Assembly (NCBI GenBank): GCA_017592665.1
Contig: JAGFNW010000003.1
Span: 248,001-312,000, forward strand
Source: Streptosporangiaceae bacterium NEAU-GS5
GTDB lineage: Bacteria; Actinomycetota; Actinomycetes; Streptosporangiales; Streptosporangiaceae
Direction: 5' to 3'
DNA: 64,000 nt
Below the pieces are notes generated by a model. That model made no database searches, was not told the DNA's origin, and worked only from the letters and a program-made list of their open reading frames with translations. Position 1 is the first letter of the stretch. Every line of letters begins with the position of its first letter. The translations under genes and the position numbers were made by a program. Of this stretch, positions 17,679 through 24,757 are shown piece after piece.

Positions 17679-18626
17679 ATGCATGCCGTTGTGATATCTG
17701 AGCCAGGTGGACCCGAGGTGCTGGTGTGGCGGGAGGTGCCCGACCCCAGGCCAGCGCGGGGCGAGGTCGTGATCGACGTCGCCGCGTCCGCCGTCAACCG
17801 AGCCGACCTGATGCAGCGCCAGGGATTCTATCCGCCGCCGCCCGGCGCGTCCGAGATCCCCGGGCTGGAGTGCTCGGGTGTGGTCTCCGAGGTGGGCGAG
17901 GGCGTCGACGGCATCAGCGTCGGCGATCAGGTGTGCGCGCTGCTCGCCGGAGGGGGGTACGCGGAGCGAGTGGCCGTGCCATGGCAGCAGGTCATGCCGC
18001 TGCCGGCCGGGCTGGTCGAGTCCGCGGCGTTCCCCGAGGTGGCCTGCACGGTCTGGTCGATGGTCTTCATGGCGGCGCGGCTGCGCAAGGGCGAGACCCT
18101 GCTGGTCCACGGCGGTACGAGTGGCATCGGCTCGCTGGCGATTCAGCTGGCCAAGGCGTACGGATCACAGGTGGTGGCGACCGCCGGGAGCCCGGAGAAG
18201 GTCCAGAAATGTCGTGATCTGGGGGCAGATGAGGCGATCAACTACCGGACAGAGGACTTCGCCCGCCTCCGGGCTGACGTCGTCCTGGACCTCGTCGGCG
18301 GGCCGTACCTTCAACGGAATCTCGAAGTTCTCAACATCGGCGGGCGGCTGGTCGTAATCGGCCTGCAGGGCGGCGCGCGGGCCGAGCTCGACCTCGGCAT
18401 GCTGCTCGGCAAGCGCTGCTCGATCCACGCGGCAGGCCTGCGCGTACGTCCCGTGGACGAGAAAGGCGTGATCTGCCGGGGCGTGGCCGAGAACGTCTGG
18501 CCTCTGGTCAGCGCGGGCGCCATCGTGCCGGTCATTCACGCCACGTTTCCGATGAGCGATGCGGCCGAGGCCCATCGCGTACTCGAATCGGGACAGGCCG
18601 TCGGCAAGGTGCTGATAGTAAGTTGA
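17679..18626 (+). CDS. NAD(P)H:quinone oxidoreductase (PIG3/zinc-independent MDR)
   Basis: A 315-residue medium-chain dehydrogenase/reductase. The N-terminal GroES-like half has EIPGLECSGVVSEVG; the nucleotide-binding half has the motif HGGTSGIGSLAIQLAK. The zinc-binding residues of alcohol dehydrogenases are absent, which fits the PIG3/TP53I3-like quinone reductases (one- or two-electron reduction using NADPH). The ATG at 17679 (MHAVVISEPGG) was chosen because it begins the conserved domain. The stop is next to the start of bpa, so both are likely one transcript. Confidence 0.92.
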   Translation: MHAVVISEPGGPEVLVWREVPDPRPARGEVVIDVAASAVNRADLMQRQGFYPPPPGASEIPGLECSGVVSEVGEGVDGISVGDQVCALLAGGGYAERVAVPWQQVMPLPAGLVESAAFPEVACTVWSMVFMAARLRKGETLLVHGGTSGIGSLAIQLAKAYGSQVVATAGSPEKVQKCRDLGADEAINYRTEDFARLRADVVLDLVGGPYLQRNLEVLNIGGRLVVIGLQGGARAELDLGMLLGKRCSIHAAGLRVRPVDEKGVICRGVAENVWPLVSAGAIVPVIHATFPMSDAAEAHRVLESGQAVGKVLIVS

Positions 18627-18631
18627 GAGGC

Positions 18632-19147
18632 ATGAGCGCAGGAGACGAGAGAACACCACATATCGTGGTCGTCGGCCCCGAAGGCCTGCCGAATCGACCC
18701 GACGGCGAAGGCGAGGAGCGCTCGATCACCGACCTGGTCGAGCAGCCCGCCAAGGTGATGCGGATCGGCAGCATGATCCGCCAGCTTCTCGAGGAGGTCA
18801 GAGCGGCTCCCCTCGATGAGGCCAGCCGCAAGCGGCTCAAGGACATCCATCAGAGCTCGATCAAGGAGCTCGAGGACGGCCTGGCCCCCGAGCTGGTCGA
18901 GGAGCTGGAGCGGCTGTCCTTGCCGTTCACCGACGACAACGGCACTCCGCCGAGCGAAGCCGAGCTGCGGATCGCGCACGCCCAGCTGGTCGGGTGGCTG
19001 GAGGGCCTGTTCCATGGCATCCAGACCACGCTGTTCGCCCAGCAGATGGCGGCACGGGCGCAGCTGGAGCAGATGCGGCGCGCACTGCCGGGCGGTATGT
19101 CCCAGCAGGACGACCCGATCCAGCGGCAGTCCGGCCCTTACCTGTAG
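18632..19147 (+). CDS. bpa: Bacterial proteasome activator Bpa/PafE
   Basis: A 171-residue helical protein matching the DUF2587/Bpa family (HIVVVGPEGLP, VEQPAKVMRIGSMIRQLLEEVRAAPLDE, LGWLEGLFHGIQTTLFAQQMAAR-like helices). Bpa forms a dodecameric ring that opens the 20S proteasome gate without ATP; docking uses a C-terminal GQYL motif in Mycobacterium tuberculosis. Here the end reads SGPYL, so the motif is GPYL. The ATG at 18632 was used; an upstream TTG at 18623 overlaps the previous stop. It marks the organism as a proteasome-bearing actinomycete. Confidence 0.92.
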   Translation: MSAGDERTPHIVVVGPEGLPNRPDGEGEERSITDLVEQPAKVMRIGSMIRQLLEEVRAAPLDEASRKRLKDIHQSSIKELEDGLAPELVEELERLSLPFTDDNGTPPSEAELRIAHAQLVGWLEGLFHGIQTTLFAQQMAARAQLEQMRRALPGGMSQQDDPIQRQSGPYL

Positions 19148-19157
19148 CCGGTTCCTT

Positions 19158-19187
19158 ATGTGTGGCTACAGGATGTGTGGCTACAGG
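19158..19187. repeat. Perfect 15-bp tandem duplication spanning the HAD gene stop
   Basis: ATGTGTGGCTACAGG occurs at 19158-19172 and again at 19173-19187. The second copy includes the stop codon and last codons of the HAD phosphatase gene (minus strand), so the first is an extra copy of the gene end. Confidence 0.9.
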
Positions 19188-19978
19188 TAGAGCCGCTCGA
19201 TGATCGCTGCGACGCCGTCGTCGTTGTTGGCCGCGGTCATGTGGTCGACCGCGGCCAGCACGTCCGGATGGGCGTTGGCCACCGCGTAGGACGTGCCTGC
19301 CCAGGTCAGCATCGGCAGATCGTTGGGCATGTCACCGAACGCGACCACGTCCTCGGGCTTGATCCCGCGGGTGGCCGCGAGCGCCGCGAGCGCCGACGCC
19401 TTGGTCACCCCATATGCGCTCATCTCGATCAGCGCGCGACCGCTGGAGTGGGTGGGGGTGACGAGGTCGCCGACCAGTTCCACGGTGAGGCGGTAGAGCT
19501 CGTCCGGGTTCATCGTCTGGTGGAGCGCCAGCAATTTGGCACAGGGGCGCGATGTGAGCGTGCCCACGCCGACCCGCAGCCCGGCGACCGCGTGCCGATC
19601 CCATCCGCCCAGCGCGAAATCGGACTCGTGCGCGAAGCCGCCCTCGTACTCGACCGAGAAGGTCAGCTCGGGCAATTCGGCCCGCAACCGGCGCACGGCC
19701 TCGGTCAGCACCTCGCTGTCGATCAGGTGGGATTCCACGATCCGCTCGGTGTGCAGGTCGTACACCAGCGCGCCGTTGGCGCAGATGGCCAGGCCTCGAT
19801 GGTGTACGGCTCCCGCGACCGTGTGCATCCAGCGGGGCGGCCGGCCGGTCACGAACACGAGGGTCGCCCCATGGGCCTCGACACGTTCGAAAGCCGCCGC
19901 CGTGCGGGCCGAGATGGTGCCGTCAGACCGCAGGGCGGTACCGTCCAGGTCTGTCGCGATCAGCTGTGGTCTAGCCAT
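19181..19978 (-). CDS. HAD superfamily phosphatase, Cof-type (IIB)
   Basis: A 265-residue hydrolase with motif I DLDGTALRSDG at residues 10-20 (nucleophile and acid/base aspartates), motif II VTGRP near 45, a cap domain in the middle, and motif IV GDMPNDLPML near 220. Cof-type members remove phosphate from sugar phosphates, FMN or other small metabolites; the substrate is unknown. It converges on bpa with 33 bases between stops, containing a short tandem duplication. Confidence 0.93.
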   Translation of the reverse strand: MARPQLIATDLDGTALRSDGTISARTAAAFERVEAHGATLVFVTGRPPRWMHTVAGAVHHRGLAICANGALVYDLHTERIVESHLIDSEVLTEAVRRLRAELPELTFSVEYEGGFAHESDFALGGWDRHAVAGLRVGVGTLTSRPCAKLLALHQTMNPDELYRLTVELVGDLVTPTHSSGRALIEMSAYGVTKASALAALAATRGIKPEDVVAFGDMPNDLPMLTWAGTSYAVANAHPDVLAAVDHMTAANNDDGVAAIIERLYL

Positions 19979-20187
19979 ATCGGTACCAGTCTGCCCGACC
20001 CTTGTCGAAGAATCTCTACGGGTCGGGGAACACCCGGGAGGCGCATAGTGTTAGATGAGAAGGCGTTGTATTAGCTGTACCCGTAGCGAAACCAGCTTGA
20101 CTGCTTTGAGCCACCCGGGGCGCTGTGCGACACACCGGGGTGCACGAGGTGTGCTCCCCAAGATTCACTTCCTTAGGGAGAGCATTA

Positions 20188-20391
20188 ATGGCTCAGGGAA
20201 CCGTCAAGTGGTTCAACGCTGAGAAGGGCTTCGGCTTCATCGCTCCGGATGGGGGCGAACCGGACGTCTTCGTCCACTTCTCCGCCATCGTCGGCAACGG
20301 CTACCGAAACCTCGAGGACGGCCAGCGCGTCGAGTTCGATGTCACCAGCGGTCCGAAGGGTCCGCAGGCGTCAAACGTGCGCGGCCTGTAA
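20188..20391 (+). CDS. Cold shock protein (CspA family)
   Basis: A 67-residue single cold shock domain. RNP1 KGFGFIAP and RNP2 VFVHFSAI, which bind single-stranded RNA/DNA, are intact. It acts as an RNA chaperone. The ATG at 20188 follows AGGGAGAGC; the leader upstream is long (about 150 bases to the nearest upstream gene start), as is common for csp genes that are controlled after transcription. A strong terminator follows at once, so it is monocistronic. Confidence 0.96.
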   Translation: MAQGTVKWFNAEKGFGFIAPDGGEPDVFVHFSAIVGNGYRNLEDGQRVEFDVTSGPKGPQASNVRGL

Positions 20392-20403
20392 CCACTGACA
20401 CGT

Positions 20404-20438
20404 AAAGGCGGGGTTCGCACCATGCGAACCCCGCCTTT
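20404..20438. terminator. Strong 16-bp hairpin terminator
   Basis: AAAGGCGGGGTTCGCA (20404-20419) pairs perfectly with TGCGAACCCCGCCTTT (20423-20438) around a CCA loop. It lies between the convergent csp and serS genes and ends in a short T-run on either strand, so it can serve both. Confidence 0.92.
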
Positions 20439-20480
20439 GTGGTTTCCAGACGTCCTGGCGGCTCGAGCTTGAGTCCTGCC

Positions 20481-21740
20481 CTACTGCGGCTTGAGGACGT
20501 CGAGCCCGACGTACGGCCGCAGCGCCTGCGGAACCAGGACCGAACCGTCGGCCTGCTGATGGTTCTCCAGGATCGCCACGATCCAGCGGGTCGTCGCCAG
20601 CGTGCCGTTGAGGGTGGCCGCCACCTGCGCCTTGCCGTCCTGGTCGCGATAGCGCACCTTCAGCCGCCGCGCCTGGAAGTCGGTGCAGTTGGAGGTCGAG
20701 CTCAGCTCGCGGTAACGCCCCTGCGTCGGGATCCACGCCTCGCAGTCGAACTTGCGCGCCGCCGACATGCCGAGGTCACCCGCGGCCGTGTCGATGACCC
20801 GATAGGGCACCTCGATCTTGCTGAGCATCTCCTTCTCCCACGCGAGCAGCCGCTGGTGCTCGTCATGGGCGTCCTCGGGACGGCAGTAGGAGAACATCTC
20901 GACCTTGTCGAACTGGTGCACCCGGATGATGCCGCGGGTGTCCTTCCCGTACGACCCGGCCTCGCGGCGGAAGCATGACGACCAACCGGCGTAGCGGTAG
21001 GGCAGCGCCTTGCCGTCGAGGATCTCGTCGCCGTGGTAGGCGGCGAGCGGGACCTCGCTGGTGCCGACCAGATAGAGGTCGTCCTCGGGCAGCCGGTAGA
21101 TCTCGCTGTCGTGGGCGATCGTGAAACCGGTGCCCTGCATCGACTCGGGCTTGACCAGCACCGGGGTGATCATGGGGGTGAAGCCGGCCTCGATGGCCTG
21201 CTGCATCGCCATGTTGAGCAGGCCAAGCTGGAGCCGGGCACCGACGCCGGTCAGGAAATAGAACCGGGCACCCGAGACCTTCGCGCCGCGCTCGATGTCG
21301 ATCGCGCCGAGCAGCTCGCCGAGCTCCACGTGGTCGCGCGGGGCGAACTCGAATTCGCGCGGCGATCCGATCGTCTCCAGCACGACGTAGTCATCTTCAC
21401 CGCCGGGAGGCGTGCCCTCTTCGACGATGTTGGGCACGGTCATGACCAGCTCGTCGAGCTCGGCGCCGAGCGCGGCGGCCTCCGCCTCGGCGGCCTTGAC
21501 CTGTGCGGCCAGCTCCTTGGCCCGGTCGAGCAGCGCCTGCCGCTCGTCTCCGGAGGCCCGGGACACCGACTTGCCGACGTTCTTCTGCTCCGCGCGCATC
21601 GACTCGAACGCGCCGAGCGCGGAGCGTCGCCGCTCGTCGAGAGACAGCAGCGTGTCGACGATCGATTCGTCCTCGCCACGGGCGCGCTGCGACGCCCGGA
21701 GCCGATCCGGGTCCTCACGAAGGGTACGCAGGTCAATCAC
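20481..21740 (-). CDS. serS: Seryl-tRNA synthetase
   Basis: A 419-residue class II aminoacyl-tRNA synthetase that charges tRNA-Ser. The N-terminal 100 residues form the antiparallel coiled coil that grips the long variable arm ([19 protein letters not shown] region); motif 2 [14 protein letters not shown] and motif 3 [15 protein letters not shown] are intact. The length is normal. The start [15 protein letters not shown] is the family standard. Confidence 0.97.
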   Translation of the reverse strand: MIDLRTLREDPDRLRASQRARGEDESIVDTLLSLDERRRSALGAFESMRAEQKNVGKSVSRASGDERQALLDRAKELAAQVKAAEAEAAALGAELDELVMTVPNIVEEGTPPGGEDDYVVLETIGSPREFEFAPRDHVELGELLGAIDIERGAKVSGARFYFLTGVGARLQLGLLNMAMQQAIEAGFTPMITPVLVKPESMQGTGFTIAHDSEIYRLPEDDLYLVGTSEVPLAAYHGDEILDGKALPYRYAGWSSCFRREAGSYGKDTRGIIRVHQFDKVEMFSYCRPEDAHDEHQRLLAWEKEMLSKIEVPYRVIDTAAGDLGMSAARKFDCEAWIPTQGRYRELSSTSNCTDFQARRLKVRYRDQDGKAQVAATLNGTLATTRWIVAILENHQQADGSVLVPQALRPYVGLDVLKPQ

Positions 21741-21886
21741 ACATCAAGGGTACTGACCCCAACTGCCGCCCCGCGCCCGGTTTCCTCCGCCCCCCGGACC
21801 TCCCCATCGGACAGCCGCACCCTTGGCATCTCCCGGGATACATAAGCCGCTACAAGGACACCCCCAGCCCACGGCGACTCACGGAG

Positions 21887-22140
21887 ACTCGCGGGGAGCC
21901 GACCGAGCTAGACGCGGCCCGCGCGGATGCAGGCCGCAACCCTCGCGGGGACTCGCGGGGAGCCGACCGAGCTAAACGCGGCCCGCGCGGATGCGAGGCA
22001 GCACCCCCAAGGAGTCGCGGGGGCCGACCGAGCTAGACGCGGCCAGCGCGAATGCAGGCCGACAGCGCCCGGGGAGTCGCGGCAAGTCGCAGGACTCGCG
22101 GGGAGCCGAGCGAGCTAGACCCGGCCGGCGCGCATGCGGG
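21887..22140. repeat. Tandem array of four copies of the pheA 3' end
   Basis: A unit containing GAGCTAGACGCGGCC recurs with GAGCTA at 21905, 21969, 22030 and 22112 (periods 64, 61 and 82). The last copy is the real end of pheA on the minus strand (Arg-Ala-Gly-Arg-Val-stop). The others keep much of that coding end, including in two of them the stop, followed by the same CTCGGTCGGCTCCCCGCGAG spacer. The rest of the space between serS and pheA holds no gene. Confidence 0.85.
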
Positions 22141-23038
22141 CCAGCCAGCCGGCGGCTTCGCTGAAGTCGGGGTCGGCCGTGCCTGTCTTGATCTGCGTCG
22201 GCACTTGGTCGGCGCGCGGGTAGCTGCCGAGGAACCGGAGGTCGCCGCAGATCCGGTGAAGGCCGGCCACGGCTTCCCCGACTCGGGCGTCGGCGATGTG
22301 CCCCTCGCAGTCGAAGTGGAAGAAGTAGCGGCCGATGCCGTCACCCGTCGGGCGGGACTCAATGCGGGTCAGGTTGACGCCGCGCACCGCGAACTCGCTC
22401 AGCATCTCCAGCAGGGCGCCCGCGTGGTCGTCCTTCAGGAAAGCCACCATCGACGTCCTATCGGCGCCCGTCGGAGCGGGCAGCTCGGTGCCGGCCGGGG
22501 CGACGTGGACGAACCGAGTGACCGTGTCGGGCCGGTCGCCGATGTTGGCCGCCGCCTGGTGCAGGCCGTAGAGGCCGCCGGCGATGGCCGGGGCGATCGC
22601 GGCATCGTACGGAGACTCGGGGTTGGACACCTCCTGCGCCGCCGCGGCGGTCGACGAGGAGTGGATGACGACCGCGCCGGGCAGCTCGCGCTCGATGAAG
22701 CCGCGGCACTGGGTGTGCGCGGCCGGATGCGTGATCACGCGCTTGATCTGGACGAGCTCGGTGCCGGGCCGTACGAGAAGGAAGAACTCGACGGGCAGCA
22801 GCAACTCGCCGGTGATCAGCAGCGGGCGACCCCAGGCGAACTCGTCGAGCGTCTGAGTGATCGCGCCTTCGAGCGAATTCTCCAGGGGGACGACGGCGCC
22901 CTCGGCCTCGCCCTGGCGGACCGCGTCGAGCGCCGCACCCACGTTGGCGCACGGGTGCCCTTCGGCGTCCGGCACCATGATCCGCAGTGCGGCCTGCGCG
23001 AATGTCCCTTCGGGGCCCAGATAGGCGAGCTTCGGCAT
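22115..23038 (-). CDS. pheA: Prephenate dehydratase
   Basis: A 307-residue enzyme turning prephenate into phenylpyruvate in phenylalanine synthesis. The catalytic domain starts GPEGTFAQAA and has the TRF motif (DTVTRFVHV), whose threonine is essential. The C-terminal ACT domain carries GALLEMLSEFAVRGVNL and ESRP, the phenylalanine-sensing site for feedback inhibition. The ATG at 23038 has GGGGGT just upstream; a TTG at 23056 is a weaker choice. The gene faces an unusual control region: the satellite array begins about 245 bases upstream of its start. Confidence 0.95.
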   Translation of the reverse strand: MPKLAYLGPEGTFAQAALRIMVPDAEGHPCANVGAALDAVRQGEAEGAVVPLENSLEGAITQTLDEFAWGRPLLITGELLLPVEFFLLVRPGTELVQIKRVITHPAAHTQCRGFIERELPGAVVIHSSSTAAAAQEVSNPESPYDAAIAPAIAGGLYGLHQAAANIGDRPDTVTRFVHVAPAGTELPAPTGADRTSMVAFLKDDHAGALLEMLSEFAVRGVNLTRIESRPTGDGIGRYFFHFDCEGHIADARVGEAVAGLHRICGDLRFLGSYPRADQVPTQIKTGTADPDFSEAAGWLARMRAGRV

Positions 23039-23283
23039 ACCCCCCAGGTTAGCCAAGCCTGGCAGTGCTGAATGTGAAGACTTACACCTTCACCGCCGCC
23101 GCGTGTCTCAGACCCACCCCCGCCAGGCCCTCTGCGGGGCGGCAGGGGCGTCTAACGCGCCAGGTCGTCTGCGGAGGGGCGGGGACCTGCGGAGGGGCGG
23201 GGCGTCCCGGCGCGGCCAGGTCGGGGGGCGGGGCGTCTGACACGGCCAGGTCGCGTGTGTGGGGGGCCAGGGTCTGCGGAGGG

Positions 23284-24060
23284 CCAGGGCCGCGCGAAAG
23301 GCCGGGGCCGCGCGAAGGCCGGGGCCGCGCGAAAGGCCGGGGCCGCGCGAAAGGCCGGGGCCGCGCGAAGGCCGGGGCCGCGCGAAAGGCCGGGGCCGCG
23401 CGAAAGGCCGGGGCCGCGCGAAAGGCCGGGGCCGCGCGAAAGGCCGGGGCCGCGCGAAAGGCCGGGGCCGCGCGAAGGCCGGGGCCGCGCGAAAGGCCGG
23501 GGCCGCGCGAAAGGCCGGGGCCGCGCGAAAGGCCGGGGCCGCGCGAAAGGCCGGGGCCGCGCGAAAGGCCGGGGCCGCGCGAAGGCCGGGGCCGCGCGAA
23601 AGGCCGGGGCCGCGCGAAAGGCCGGGGCCGCGCGAAAGGCCGGGGCCGCGCGAAAGGCCGGGGCCGCGCGAAAGGCCGGGGCCGCGCGAAGGCCGGGGCC
23701 GCGCGAAAGGCCGGGGCCGCGCGAAAGGCCGGGGCCGCGCGAAAGGCCGGGGCCGCGCGAAAGGCCGGGGCCGCGCGAAAGGCCGGGGCCGCGCGAAAGG
23801 CCGGGGCCGCGCGAAAGGCCGGGGCCGCGCGAAAGGCCGGGGCCGCGCGAAAGGCCGGGGCCGCGCGAAAGGCCGGGGCCGCGCGAAAGGCCGGGGCCGC
23901 GCGAAAGGCCGGGGCCGCGCGAAAGGCCGGGGCCGCGCGAAAGGCCGGGGCCGCGCGAAAGGCCGGGGCCGCGCGAAAGGCCGGGGCCGCGCGAAAGGCC
24001 GGGGCCGTGCAGAGGGCCGGGGCCGTGCGGAAGGCCGGGGCCGCGCGGAAGGCCGGGGTC
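23284..24060. repeat. Satellite-like tandem array, ~43 units of 17-18 bp
   Basis: The 18-bp unit GGCCGGGGCCGCGCGAAA repeats almost without error from about 23284 to 24000, ending in three diverged units (GTGCAGAGG, GTGCGGAAGG, GCGCGGAAGG). Some units lack one A (17 bp); these fall at positions near 23310, 23364, 23471, 23578 and 23685, so the middle part is a higher-order repeat of 107 bp (five 18-mers plus one 17-mer) present three times, followed by 17 identical 18-mers. It fills the gap between the DUF4446 gene and pheA, both on the minus strand. Confidence 0.95.
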
Positions 24061-24106
24061 TGCGGGGGGTTGGGGTTTGCCGGGGGGGCGGGGGTGTCGG
24101 GTGCGG

Positions 24107-24556
24107 CTAGGGCGTTTTGATGGGGCGGAGCCAGGCGCCGGCGGGGGTGGCTTCGGGCTCGACCTCGGGGCCTAAGCCAAGGCGGGCCGCTCGGACGGCC
24201 TGCTCCTCTTCCGGTGACAGCGTCTGGATCCCCTTGCCGCCGCGGACGGGACGCACATACGTCCTGGTCTCGGTCCTTCCGTTGATGGAGGTCAGGACGA
24301 TGCCGTCGCCCAGACCGTTAATCAGCGCGACCGAGAACGACAGCCGGCCGGTCATCTCCTCGAGCGCGTCGTAGCGGTAGACGGCCACGTCGCGAATGGC
24401 CTTGGTGTCGACCAGGCCTTCCACGGCCGAGCGCCGGGCCAGCGCGTCGAGGCATTCCTCGACCGCGCCGCGCGCGTTGCGCAGGGCCAGCAGGCCGACG
24501 GCCACCCCGGTCAGCCCCGCGACGATCCCGACGATCACCACCACACCAACGAACAC
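24107..24556 (-). CDS. DUF4446-family membrane-anchored protein
   Basis: A protein of about 149 residues: one N-terminal membrane segment (VFVGVVVIVGIVAGLTGVAV), a short helical part (ALRNARGAVEECLDALARR) and a C-terminal domain with VAVYRYDALEEMTGRLSFSVALINGLGDGIVLTSINGR-like sequence, the hallmark of DUF4446. Function is unknown. In many actinomycetes this gene sits beside pheA and serS, and here it does too, but a 1-kb gap with the satellite array separates it from pheA. The start is uncertain; GTG at 24556 gives the usual short cytosol-free N-terminus, and longer starts exist upstream. Confidence 0.8.
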   Translation of the reverse strand: MFVGVVVIVGIVAGLTGVAVGLLALRNARGAVEECLDALARRSAVEGLVDTKAIRDVAVYRYDALEEMTGRLSFSVALINGLGDGIVLTSINGRTETRTYVRPVRGGKGIQTLSPEEEQAVRAARLGLGPEVEPEATPAGAWLRPIKTP

Positions 24557-24757
24557 ACAACAGAGCGTAACGACTCCGTCACCCGAATACCAACTTACGA
24601 TCTCGCCGCTGATCCGCCCCTCTGGGTCCGACCTGCGGAGCAGGCACGTTACCGTTGGTCTCCGCCGCCCAGCCGGCAAGCCCCAGCAAGCCCCGGCAAG
24701 CCCGGCCGGCGCGCTCACCCGCCCACACTGATCCGCCAGCATCTGCGGAGGACCTCA

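Noticed and set aside
23284-24060. CRISPR array
   Set aside because: The units follow one another directly with no unique spacers, and no cas genes are present.
23065-24120. Open frames of 280-350 residues (repeats of GRGRAK, AGAARK or RPGPRE) across the satellite array in all three plus-strand frames
   Set aside because: An 18-bp unit without stops keeps every frame open; there is no ribosome site or protein-like composition, so these are by-products of the repeat.
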